Shown here piece by piece: positions 16,671-24,498 of a stretch of DNA of 64,000 nt. The stretch spans positions 40,507 to 104,506 of the forward strand of contig NZ_NFHT01000010.1 in the NCBI RefSeq assembly GCF_002161445.1, given 5' to 3'. Numbering within the stretch: position 1 is the stretch's first letter; every line of letters starts with the position of its first letter. The position numbers were made by a program, and so were the translations under genes. The notes under the pieces were generated by a model, which saw nothing but the letters and a program-made list of their open reading frames with translations, did not search any database and was not told the DNA's origin. Source of the stretch: Alistipes sp. An66. Its GTDB lineage: Bacteria; Bacteroidota; Bacteroidia; Bacteroidales; Rikenellaceae.

Positions 16671-17876
16671 TTATTCACGGCGTTTGACGCCCAGACGCGG
16701 GCAGCGGTGGAACTCCTTCGTGCGGTCGAACAGGTAGCGGTACGTCGTATGCACCTTGTGTCGCGTCGCGCAGACGTAGGTCTCGATCATCCGGTTCATC
16801 ACCGGGTTGAAATCCCCGATCCACGCCAGCTCCATCGTCTTGTAGGGGTTTTTCGTCAGCTCCAGGAACTCGTAGTACTTCACCATGATCGCCGACTCCA
16901 CACCCTTGCCGTGGAACTCCGGCGTGATCCCGAAGATGATCCCGAAGATCCGGTCGCACGACTTGCGCACTTTCAGATCCCACATCAGCCGCAGCTTCTG
17001 CCACAGCCCGAACTTGCCGTTGAACTTCCCGATCAGACGGTTCAGGTCCGGGACCGTGATGAAGAAGCCGATCGGCTCGTCGTTGAAATAGGCGAAGAAG
17101 ATGATGTTCGGGTCGATGATCGGCTTCATCTCGCGGACCATCGCCAGCGCCTCCTCCTGCGACATCGGACGAACGCCCGAAAAGAGCGCCCACGCCTTGT
17201 TGTAGATCACCCGGAAGCTCTCGGCGGCCTCTTCCAGATTCTTCATGTCGATCGTCTCGACCCGGTAGCCCGGAACCGTATAGAGCCGCTCGGCCCGCGC
17301 GAAGATCTGCTTGTTCGCCTCCGAATTGTTCACCCGCCAGATGAAGCTGTGCTGGTTGAAGTAGTTCCGGAAACCGTAATTCTCGAACAGATCCTTGTAG
17401 TAGGGCGGGTTGTAGGGGTTCTTGTACAGCGGCTGGAACTCGTAGCCCTCGACCAGAAGACCCCACCAGTCGCGCCGCTGCCCGAAGTTGATCGGTCCGT
17501 CCATCGCCTCCATGCCGCGGCTCGCCAGCCACATCCGCGCGGCGTCGAACAGCATGTCGGCCACCCGCTGGTCGTCGATCGACTCGAAGAAACCGCAGCC
17601 GCCCGTCGGCTGCTCCTCGATGGCGGCCTTTTCGCGGTTGTAGAACGCTGCGATGCGGCCCACGACCTCGCCGCGCGAATCGCGCACCACCCACCGGATC
17701 GCCTCGCCGTCGGCAAACAGCTCGTTCCGCGCAGGATCGAACACCTCCAACACATCCTGGTCCAGCGGGCAGACCCAGTTGCGGTTGCCCTTGTAGATCC
17801 GTTTCGGCAGGTTCAGCCACTCCCGCTCGACGGCCGGCGTCGTCACCTCCTGCAACGTATATTTCTCCTGATTCAT
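16671..17876 (-). CDS. GNAT-fold acetyltransferase-like protein
   Basis: A 401-residue cytosolic protein. The C-terminal half looks like a GNAT domain: FFAYFNDEPIGFFITVPDLN is the central strand pair, and TPEFHGKGVESAIM is the acetyl-CoA pyrophosphate-binding signature (R/Q-x-x-G-x-G/A type). The N-terminal half contains a divergent second GNAT-like unit (VVRDSRGEVVGRIAAFYN). Similar 370-400 residue proteins are common in Bacteroidetes and have no known substrate. It is the first gene of the operon with gcvT and the DHOD-like gene. Confidence 0.72.
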   Translation of the reverse strand: MNQEKYTLQEVTTPAVEREWLNLPKRIYKGNRNWVCPLDQDVLEVFDPARNELFADGEAIRWVVRDSRGEVVGRIAAFYNREKAAIEEQPTGGCGFFESIDDQRVADMLFDAARMWLASRGMEAMDGPINFGQRRDWWGLLVEGYEFQPLYKNPYNPPYYKDLFENYGFRNYFNQHSFIWRVNNSEANKQIFARAERLYTVPGYRVETIDMKNLEEAAESFRVIYNKAWALFSGVRPMSQEEALAMVREMKPIIDPNIIFFAYFNDEPIGFFITVPDLNRLIGKFNGKFGLWQKLRLMWDLKVRKSCDRIFGIIFGITPEFHGKGVESAIMVKYYEFLELTKNPYKTMELAWIGDFNPVMNRMIETYVCATRHKVHTTYRYLFDRTKEFHRCPRLGVKRRE

Positions 17877-17908
17877 GACTATGGGTTATTTTCCTTGTTT
17901 CCGATTTT

Positions 17909-17916
17909 CAAAGGTA
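17909..17916 (-). promoter_or_regulatory. -7 element (TACCTTTG) for the acetyltransferase-gcvT-DHOD-like operon
   Basis: CAAAGGTA on the plus strand gives an exact minus-strand TAnnTTTG, 32 bp before the ATG. No clear -33 element. Confidence 0.55.
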
Positions 17917-17929
17917 ACAATTTTTTCCT

Positions 17930-17937
17930 TATTTTTG
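17930..17937 (+). promoter_or_regulatory. -7 element (TATTTTTG) for the receiver/ATP-grasp gene
   Basis: Exact TAnnTTTG, 25 bp before the ATG at 17963, divergent from the element at 17909-17916. Confidence 0.55.
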
Positions 17938-17962
17938 TTCATCTATCAAATTTCGAATCCGA

Positions 17963-20944
17963 ATGAACAAAAGCCTCGAACAGTACATGCCCGACGGGAG
18001 CAAACTCCCCTATCGTTTCATGAAATACAGGATCCACAAAATCCTGCTCGTCTGTTGCAGTTACGACGGCTACATCCTCGAGGAGGACGGACACATCGAA
18101 TCCCAGATCAACCAGGAGTACATCGACCTCAACATGTCGAACCCGCCGTCGCTGACGCGCGTCAGCTCCACGGCCGAGGCCCTCGAAGCCCTGCGCGAGG
18201 ACGACTCCTACGACTTCATCCTCACGATGTACAACGTCGGGGAGCCCGACGTCTTCCAGTTCGCCAAGATCGTCAAGGAGCGACACCCCAACACCCCCGT
18301 GGCGCTGCTCACCTCCTTCTCGAAGGACATCTACCGCCGCATCGAGGAGCAGGACCATTCGGGTCTCGACTACATCTTCTCCTGGCACGGAAACACGGAC
18401 CTGATCATCGGTATCATCAAGCTCATCGAGGACAAGATGAACGCCGACGAGGACATCCTCGAAGGCGGCGTGCAGGCCATCCTTCTGGTCGAGGACTCGA
18501 TCCGCTTCTACTCGACCTACCTGCCCGAGCTCTACAAGCTGATCCTGCTCCAAAACACCGAGTTCCTCAAAGACGCCTTCAACGAGCAGCAGCAGGTCCT
18601 CCGCAAACGCGCCCGGCCCAAGATCCTCCTCGCCCGCTGCTACGACGAGGCTGCCGAGCTCTACGACCGATACCGCAAGAACCTTCTCGGCGTGATCTCC
18701 GACGTGGGCTTCGTCCTCCACCGCGACGACCCCTCGGAAAGCGAGAAACTCGACGCCGGAATCGACCTCTGCCGACGGATCAAGGAGGACAACCCCCTGA
18801 TGCCCGTGCTGCTGCAATCCTCCCAGACCTCCTTCGAGGAGCAGGCCCGCGCTCTCGGCGCCGGATTCATCGCCAAGAACTCCAAGACGCTCCTCTCCCA
18901 GTTGAGCGAATACATCGCCAAGGAGTTCGCGTTCGGAGACTTCGTCTTCGAGGACCCCGAAACCGGAGCCGAGATCGGACGCGCCAAGGACCTCACGCAG
19001 ATGCAGCAGATGATCGCCTCGATCCCCGACGACGCCTTCGAGTTCCACACCTCCCAGAACCACCTCTCCAAGTGGTTGTACTCCCGCGGCCTCTTCCCGC
19101 TGGCAGCCTCGATCCGCCAGTACAACAAGAGCCACTTCACGTCGGTCGAGGAGCACCGCCGCGTGCTCGTGAACCTCATCCGCGACTACCGCACGCTCCT
19201 CGGACAGGGCGTCGTCGCGCGCTTCGACCCCGAGACCTACTCCGACGCCGTGGCCTTCGCCCGCATCGGCGAGGGTTCGCTCGGCGGAAAGGCCCGCGGC
19301 CTGGCCTTCATGAACTCCATGCTCATGAAGCACCGCCAGTACGACAAGCACGAAAACGTCCGCATCATGATCCCCCGTTCGGTGGTCATCGCCACCGAGT
19401 ACTTCGACGAGTTCATCCGCCGCAACGGCCTGGAATACATCATCTCGCAGGACTTCTCCGACGAGGAGGTCCTCTCGGAGTTCGTCTCCTCGACCGTCCC
19501 GCAGCGCCTCCAACAGGAGCTCAAAGCCTACATCCGCACCGTCCGCACACCGCTCGCCGTGCGCTCCTCCTCCAAGCTCGAAGACTCCCACTACCAGCCC
19601 TTCGCCGGGATCTACTCCACCTACATGATCCCCTACGCCGACAACGAGGACCAGATGCTGCGCCTGCTGCTGCGCGCCGTCAAGAGCGTCTACGCCTCGG
19701 TCTACTTCGCCGCGTCGAGGGCCTACATCACCACCTCGCAGAACCTCATCTCCGAGGAGAAGATGGCCGTCATCATCCAGGAGGTCTGCGGCACGGAGCA
19801 GAACGGACTCTGGTTCCCGACCTGCTCGGGCGTCGCACGCTCGATCAACTACTACCCCATCGGCGACGAACACGCCTCCGACGGCGTCTGCAACGTCGCC
19901 ATGGGCCTCGGGAAACTCGTCGTCGACGGCGGCCGCACCCTCCGCTTCTCGCCCCGATATCCGCAGAAGGTCCTCCAAACCTCCACGCCGGAGCTCGCGT
20001 TGAGCGAGACCCAGACCGAAGTCCTCGCCCTCAGCATGCGCCCCGAGGAGTTCCGCACCTCGATCGACGACGCCGTGAACCTCCACCGGTTGAGCCTGCG
20101 CGAAATCGACGGATACCGCAACGCCCGCTTCGTCTGCTCGGTCTGGGACCGCGAGAACGAACGCATCTCCGACAGCCCGTTCGACCGCGGACGCCGGGTT
20201 ATCACGTTCAACAATATCTTGAAATACAACACATTCCCTCTGGCCGAAATCATCTCGGACATCCTCCGCATGGGCGCCGAGGAGATGCGCTGTCCCGTGG
20301 AGGTGGAGTTCGCCGTCAACATGGACGTCGCACCCGGCCAGCAGCAGATCTTCAACCTGCTGCAAATCCGCCCCATCATCGACAATCAGGACAACCGCGC
20401 CATCGACTGGTCGGCCGAAAACCCCGACCGGGCTCTGATCTATGGTGAACAGGCCCTCGGAATCGGCATGATGGCCGATCTGGCCGACATCATCTACGTC
20501 AAGGACGACGCCTTCGACTCGCTCTCCACCGAAAAGATCGCCGCCGAACTCCTCACGCTGAACAACCGCATGCACGACGAAGGAAGGTCGTACATCCTCG
20601 TGGGACCCGGACGCTGGGGCTCCTCCGATCCGTTCCTCGGCGTGCCCGTCAAGTGGAACCACATCTCCGAGGCGAAGGTCATCGTCGAGTGCGGCATCGA
20701 GAAGTTCGAGGTCGAACCCTCGCAGGGAACCCACTTCTTCCAGAACGTCACCTCGCTCGGCGTCGGGTATCTGACCATCAGCCCCTTCCGCGGCGACGGC
20801 ATCTTCCGCGCCGACCGTCTCGACGCCATGCCCGCCCTCTACGACGGGACCTATCTGCGGCAGGTGCGCTTCGACCGCCCGCTCTGGGTCTGCGTCGACG
20901 GCCGTTCCAACAAGGGAATGATCCGCGAAAATGACGAAGAATGA
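17963..20944 (+). CDS. Two receiver-like domains fused to a PEP synthase/PPDK-type ATP-grasp domain
   Basis: A 993-residue soluble protein. Residues about 25-160 form a receiver-like fold that lacks the phosphoacceptor Asp (the strand reads FILTMYNVG). Residues about 170-325 form a second receiver with acidic pair E177/D178 (LLVEDS), likely phosphoacceptor D247 (GVISDVGF), VLLQSS and AKNS. From about 430 comes a nucleotide-binding domain as in phosphoenolpyruvate synthase: GSLGGKARGLAFM, AVRSSSKLEDS, FAGIYSTY, MAVIIQEVCG and a final LLQIRPI. The phosphohistidine swivel domain and PEP barrel of true PEP synthases are absent. About 190 further residues include ILVGPGRWGSSDP and SQGTHFFQNV. Function is unknown; regulated phosphotransfer is inferred. 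gdhA follows 95 bp later with its own promoter element. Confidence 0.8.
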   Translation: MNKSLEQYMPDGSKLPYRFMKYRIHKILLVCCSYDGYILEEDGHIESQINQEYIDLNMSNPPSLTRVSSTAEALEALREDDSYDFILTMYNVGEPDVFQFAKIVKERHPNTPVALLTSFSKDIYRRIEEQDHSGLDYIFSWHGNTDLIIGIIKLIEDKMNADEDILEGGVQAILLVEDSIRFYSTYLPELYKLILLQNTEFLKDAFNEQQQVLRKRARPKILLARCYDEAAELYDRYRKNLLGVISDVGFVLHRDDPSESEKLDAGIDLCRRIKEDNPLMPVLLQSSQTSFEEQARALGAGFIAKNSKTLLSQLSEYIAKEFAFGDFVFEDPETGAEIGRAKDLTQMQQMIASIPDDAFEFHTSQNHLSKWLYSRGLFPLAASIRQYNKSHFTSVEEHRRVLVNLIRDYRTLLGQGVVARFDPETYSDAVAFARIGEGSLGGKARGLAFMNSMLMKHRQYDKHENVRIMIPRSVVIATEYFDEFIRRNGLEYIISQDFSDEEVLSEFVSSTVPQRLQQELKAYIRTVRTPLAVRSSSKLEDSHYQPFAGIYSTYMIPYADNEDQMLRLLLRAVKSVYASVYFAASRAYITTSQNLISEEKMAVIIQEVCGTEQNGLWFPTCSGVARSINYYPIGDEHASDGVCNVAMGLGKLVVDGGRTLRFSPRYPQKVLQTSTPELALSETQTEVLALSMRPEEFRTSIDDAVNLHRLSLREIDGYRNARFVCSVWDRENERISDSPFDRGRRVITFNNILKYNTFPLAEIISDILRMGAEEMRCPVEVEFAVNMDVAPGQQQIFNLLQIRPIIDNQDNRAIDWSAENPDRALIYGEQALGIGMMADLADIIYVKDDAFDSLSTEKIAAELLTLNNRMHDEGRSYILVGPGRWGSSDPFLGVPVKWNHISEAKVIVECGIEKFEVEPSQGTHFFQNVTSLGVGYLTISPFRGDGIFRADRLDAMPALYDGTYLRQVRFDRPLWVCVDGRSNKGMIRENDEE

Positions 20945-20995
20945 AAAATTTTCCGAATTTTTCCAAAAAAGATTACAATCTATAATAAATATTGC

Positions 20996-21003
20996 TATAT
21001 TTG
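20996..21003 (+). promoter_or_regulatory. -7 element (TATATTTG) for gdhA
   Basis: Exact TAnnTTTG in an AT-rich intergenic stretch, 36 bp before the gdhA ATG. No clear -33 element. Confidence 0.6.
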
Positions 21004-21039
21004 TAACAGAAGAACACAAAACCTTAAAACTTCAATCCT

Positions 21040-22377
21040 ATGAACGTCAACAAAATCATGACGGACCTCGAACGCAAGCACCCCGGCGAAAGCGAATACC
21101 TGCAAGCCGTACGCGAGGTTCTGATGACCGTGGAGGGCGCCTACAACCAGCATCCGGAATTCGAAGCCAACCGCATCGCGGAACGCATCGTCGAGCCCGA
21201 CCGGATCTTTACGTTCAAAGTCGTATGGGTCGACGACAAAGGCGAAGTACAAACCAATATCGGATACCGCGTACAGTTCAACAACGCCATCGGCCCCTAC
21301 AAGGGCGGTCTGCGTTTCCACCCCTCGGTCAACCTCTCGATCCTCAAATTCCTCGGATTCGAGCAGATCTTCAAGAACGCCCTCACCACGCTCCCCATGG
21401 GCGGCGCAAAGGGCGGTTCGGACTTCAATCCCAAAGGCAAGTCGGACCGTGAGGTCATGCGCTTCTGCCAGGCCTTCATGACCGAACTCTGGCGCCACAT
21501 CGGCCCCGAAACCGACGTCCCCGCCGGCGACATCGGCGTCGGAGGCCGCGAAATCGGATACCTCTACGGCATGTACCGCAAACTCGCACAGGAGAATACC
21601 GGCGTGCTGACCGGAAAGGGCATGACCTACGGCGGTTCGCTGATCCGCCCCGAAGCCACCGGTTTCGGCGCCGTCTATTTCCTGCGCCAGATGCTCGAAA
21701 AGGCCGGCATGGACATCAAGGGTCAGACGATCGCCATTTCGGGCTTCGGAAACGTCGCCTGGGGCGCCGCTACCAAAGCCACGGAACTCGGAGCCAAAGT
21801 CGTAACGATCTCGGGACCCGACGGATACGTCTATGACGAGGAGGGTCTCAACGCCGAAAAGATCGCCTACATGCTCGAACTGCGCGCGTCGAACAACGAC
21901 GTCGTGGAACCCTACGTGGAGAAGTTCCCCAACGCGAAGTTCTTTGCGGGCCGCAAGCCGTGGGAGGTCAAGGTCGACATCGCCATGCCGTGCGCCACGC
22001 AGAACGAGCTGGACGGCGAGGATGCCAAGAAGCTGCTGGCCAACGGCGTGAAGGTCGTGGCCGAGGTTTCGAACATGGGCTGCCGCCCGGAGGCCATCGA
22101 CGCCTTCATCGCCGCGAAGATCCCCTACGGACCGGGCAAGGCCGTGAACGCCGGCGGCGTGGCCACCTCGGGACTGGAAATGACCCAGAACGCACAGAAA
22201 CTCAACTGGACGGCCGAAGAGGTCGATGCCAAACTGCATCAGATCATGTCGTCGATCCACCACGCCTGCCTGGAATACGGCACCGAGAACGACGGATACA
22301 TCAACTACATGAAGGGCGCCAACATCGCCGGCTTCATGAAGGTCGCCAAGTCGATGGTCGAGCAGGGCATCCTGTAA
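21040..22377 (+). CDS. gdhA: NADP-specific-type glutamate dehydrogenase
   Basis: A 445-residue hexameric GDH that assimilates ammonia onto 2-oxoglutarate. Motifs: QFNNAIGPYKGGLRFHPSVN with catalytic-loop lysines, LPMGGAKGGSDFNPKGKSD, ETDVPAGDIGVGGREIGYLYG and the Rossmann loop SGFGNVAWGAATKA. The length and PAGDIGVG/FGNVAWG pattern fit the small hexameric NADP(H) class. Flanked by its own -7 element and a strong terminator, so monocistronic. Confidence 0.97.
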   Translation: MNVNKIMTDLERKHPGESEYLQAVREVLMTVEGAYNQHPEFEANRIAERIVEPDRIFTFKVVWVDDKGEVQTNIGYRVQFNNAIGPYKGGLRFHPSVNLSILKFLGFEQIFKNALTTLPMGGAKGGSDFNPKGKSDREVMRFCQAFMTELWRHIGPETDVPAGDIGVGGREIGYLYGMYRKLAQENTGVLTGKGMTYGGSLIRPEATGFGAVYFLRQMLEKAGMDIKGQTIAISGFGNVAWGAATKATELGAKVVTISGPDGYVYDEEGLNAEKIAYMLELRASNNDVVEPYVEKFPNAKFFAGRKPWEVKVDIAMPCATQNELDGEDAKKLLANGVKVVAEVSNMGCRPEAIDAFIAAKIPYGPGKAVNAGGVATSGLEMTQNAQKLNWTAEEVDAKLHQIMSSIHHACLEYGTENDGYINYMKGANIAGFMKVAKSMVEQGIL

Positions 22378-22403
22378 ACCGGCTGCCGACCGACACATAC
22401 GAA

Positions 22404-22433
22404 GAGGGCCGCCCCAATGGGGCGGCCCTCTTT
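22404..22433 (+). terminator. Rho-independent terminator of gdhA
   Basis: Perfect 12-pair stem GAGGGCCGCCCC/GGGGCGGCCCTC with a 3-base loop, then TTTATATTT. It may also serve the convergent lipoprotein operon. Confidence 0.9.
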
Positions 22434-22467
22434 ATATTTGCAAACTTGTTTCAAGAAAACATCTACA

Positions 22468-22899
22468 TTATTTAAGAGTAAAAGTTCCTTTGGTGGTATA
22501 AGACACCCCAGAAGCTGTGGCTATATCTTTGAGTTGATAACTGCCGGAATTAGGTGTATCAAAAGTTAAATCCAACATGATAATCCAGCTACGGCCAGTA
22601 AGAGATTGTCTATCATTACTGCTCAATCGCGCCGTATTATCTCCAGTTAACTGATAAGTATAAGTTGCCGAAGAATAAGACGGTGAGATGGTCGGCTGAC
22701 TTGTCTGGGCCCATTGTCCAGTCGAAGAACTCAATGCCCGAAAAAAGCCATGTCCAAGTGGAGACATTGAGCTCAATATAATTTCATCTCCTGCAGCCAG
22801 AGATGTAGGAATGCCCGAAGCTTTATCATTCTTCGAACAAGAAATGAACACAAAGCCTGCTAACAGACTTACAACCAGAATGCAAAGATTTTTTTTCAT
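22468..22899 (-). CDS. Small lipoprotein of unknown function (third of trio)
   Basis: A 143-residue predicted lipoprotein: signal peptide with lipobox FVFISC, Cys21 acylated, then SKND. The mature part is Ser/Thr-rich with a beta-rich pattern (YTYQLTGDNTARLS, IIMLDLTFDTPNSGSYQL) and no recognised domain. It is AT-rich relative to the flanking gdhA and pgi genes. It is the last of three minus-strand lipoprotein genes, 26 bp after the previous one. Unlike the other two it shows no clear mutual alignment with them. Confidence 0.75.
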   Translation of the reverse strand: MKKNLCILVVSLLAGFVFISCSKNDKASGIPTSLAAGDEIILSSMSPLGHGFFRALSSSTGQWAQTSQPTISPSYSSATYTYQLTGDNTARLSSNDRQSLTGRSWIIMLDLTFDTPNSGSYQLKDIATASGVSYTTKGTFTLK

Positions 22900-22925
22900 A
22901 CGAATATTACAATTAATTGTTGCTA

Positions 22926-23492
22926 TTACAAAATCTCCTCAATAGCACTACCCTGCCATGCGATTTTCGAAGATTGACCATCCGAAAGCATGAGCGAAAA
23001 TTCAACGACAAATTTATTCTCTTCCAATCTTGATACATAGAGTTGACCTTTTGAAATCGTTACGTTTTCAGGACTGTCACCACTTAAATACAGATCAACA
23101 GAATCAGGAAAATAGTAAATAGAGATCTTCTGCCCACGTTTCGACGAGATCAATAAAGATAACGTAGGCACCAACTCATCATAGTCACCAAGAGATCTTG
23201 CGAGATCGATATTTTTTCCAATCAAAGATTCCGATATATCAATCATTACATAAACATTTGGATCGAATTCCTCGCTCGAGTTCTCAGATTCTTTATACAA
23301 TATCAGAGAAAAATGCGGCTCATAAATAGTATTTCTTGGATAATCATAATACATAGCCATCGCAACCGAGCCACTTTGCCCATTGACTTCCATTTCATTT
23401 CTGGAATGTTCTTCCACATGATCATTTTTGGAACAAGCGGCAATGATAAATACTACAGAAGGGAAAAACAATAAATAAAAGAATTGCCTCAT
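22926..23492 (-). CDS. Lipoprotein, paralogue of the upstream gene (second of trio)
   Basis: A 188-residue predicted lipoprotein with lipobox FIIAAC (Cys20) followed by SKND. The mature domain aligns with that of 23530-24105: DISESLIGKNIDLARSL against QIPESFFGKTIDLTQPL, a GQLYVSRLEENKFVVEFS strand against GTLRIDRNGNWFVIEMT, and the closing LSDGQSSKIAWQGS against LSDGQTAAIHWCGP. These resemble repeated Bacteroidetes lipoproteins whose mature domain is a single beta sandwich. Function unknown. AT-rich. Confidence 0.75.
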   Translation of the reverse strand: MRQFFYLLFFPSVVFIIAACSKNDHVEEHSRNEMEVNGQSGSVAMAMYYDYPRNTIYEPHFSLILYKESENSSEEFDPNVYVMIDISESLIGKNIDLARSLGDYDELVPTLSLLISSKRGQKISIYYFPDSVDLYLSGDSPENVTISKGQLYVSRLEENKFVVEFSLMLSDGQSSKIAWQGSAIEEIL

Positions 23493-23529
23493 AATTCAAC
23501 ACCTTCAAGAATAAAACCGTAAAATTCCT

Positions 23530-24105
23530 TTAGATGACAGGGCCACACCAATGAATAGCCGCCGTCTGTCCATCCGAAAGATCTGTCGTCATTTCAATGA
23601 CAAACCAATTTCCATTACGATCGATACGAAGGGTTCCTCTTACAACCGTAGAAAGTCCATCGATCGAATTTAAAACACTAATTCGATTATCATGATAGAG
23701 CAGAATAAGTTGTTGAAGATCCCTTTTGAATCGGATAAAAATAGACATTTGCTGTTGTGGATTCGCCTCCTGATCAAGAGGTTGAGTTAGATCAATCGTT
23801 TTTCCGAAAAAAGACTCCGGTATCTGAATATGACTTTCAATATCGGAATAATCCGGTCGGCTTACATACATTTGATCGTAAAAATAAAGATTCCAGATCG
23901 GATCACATCCATTCTCTGCATCTTCGAGCGATGTAAAAACACAACGTATTGGTGCGCTCAGATCACTAATGGACATTTCACCCAAAACAGGTTCCTGATT
24001 TTCCTCTTCAGGCATCAGCCCTCCTGAATCATCGTCCTTTGAACAAGAGGTCGCGGCAAAAGTCAAGGCAAATGCCGTCGTCAAAAAAAGAATCCATACC
24101 TTCAT
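23530..24105 (-). CDS. Lipoprotein, paralogue of the downstream gene (first of trio)
   Basis: A 191-residue predicted lipoprotein, lipobox AATSC (Cys21) followed by SKDDDSG, an acidic linker that often directs surface export in Bacteroidetes. The mature domain shares ESFFGKTIDL and the final LSDGQTAAIHW with the next gene, showing a tandem duplication. It is the first gene of the operon, and a structured, terminator-ended leader lies 46 bp upstream of its start codon. No function can be assigned. Confidence 0.75.
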   Translation of the reverse strand: MKVWILFLTTAFALTFAATSCSKDDDSGGLMPEEENQEPVLGEMSISDLSAPIRCVFTSLEDAENGCDPIWNLYFYDQMYVSRPDYSDIESHIQIPESFFGKTIDLTQPLDQEANPQQQMSIFIRFKRDLQQLILLYHDNRISVLNSIDGLSTVVRGTLRIDRNGNWFVIEMTTDLSDGQTAAIHWCGPVI

Positions 24106-24150
24106 AACAAAAATTTAAAGGGTTAAAAGTTTGTATTTGTCATAAGACAT

Positions 24151-24297
24151 AAAAAAACGTGGACAATCTACATGATCCACTGATGAGGTCTTGGCGTACC
24201 CGGAAGAGAAGATATGCAAATCTGCCCACGCCGTATAAAACAGCGCGAGCATCAACCTTGCCACTTTCTCTTCCTAAAAACCGCCAAGTTTCATCAG
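24151..24297 (-). ncRNA. Candidate structured leader RNA ending in a terminator, upstream of the lipoprotein trio
   Basis: Three complementary blocks are nested in register. CTGATGA (24180-24186) pairs with TCATCAG (24291-24297). TTGGCG (24191-24196) pairs with CGCCAA (24282-24287). GGAAGAG (24202-24208) pairs with CTCTTCC (24268-24274). Together they make 20 pairs separated by two internal loops, enclosing 59 bases. On the minus strand this is followed at once by the hairpin GTGGA/TCCAC (24159-24180) and T7 (24157-24151). The segment is thus placed like an attenuator or riboswitch leader 46 bases before the lipoprotein ATG; it could also be a free-standing RNA. I do not recognise the family. 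There is no ORF in it. Confidence 0.6.
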
Positions 24298-24443
24298 TAA
24301 GAAAGTAAAGCCGATGCGCTTTTTACGTCGTATGTCGCAACCCTCACAGATTGCTTTGTAAAGATACGGATTTTCAGGGATTCCGCAAAATTTTTTCTCC
24401 CCAAAGCCCCGAAGCACCCCTTCGGGCCCTCGGCTCCGGCACG
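24298..24443. other. Non-coding gap upstream of the candidate leader RNA
   Basis: No gene is seen. It must hold the promoter of the minus-strand leader or lipoprotein operon, but no exact TAnnTTTG is present on that strand; CTTTACAAAG at about 24353-24362 is the only suggestive AT-rich site. Composition moves from AT-rich to GC-rich towards pgi. Confidence 0.5.
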
Positions 24444-24477
24444 AAAAAAGCCGGCACCCCGTCGGGTACCGGCTTTT
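24444..24477 (-). terminator. Terminator of the gpsA-pgi operon
   Basis: On the minus strand AAAAGCCGG-A-CCC pairs with GGGT-G-CCGGCTTTT around a short loop, and a T6 run follows. One mismatch in the stem. Confidence 0.85.
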
Positions 24478-24498
24478 CGAATTGGGATCGGCAACCGC

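Noticed and set aside
17939..21019. A 1026-codon open frame on the minus strand opposite the receiver/ATP-grasp gene
   Set aside because: It is the mirror of a GC-rich gene whose plus-strand product has clear domains. Its translation is a low-complexity Asp/Val/Glu/Leu mix with no motif.
24180..24297. A miniature transposon with terminal inverted repeats
   Set aside because: The complementary blocks are short and interrupted by unequal loops, no target-site duplication is visible, and a terminator lies at one side. An RNA leader fits better, though a repeat search has not been run.
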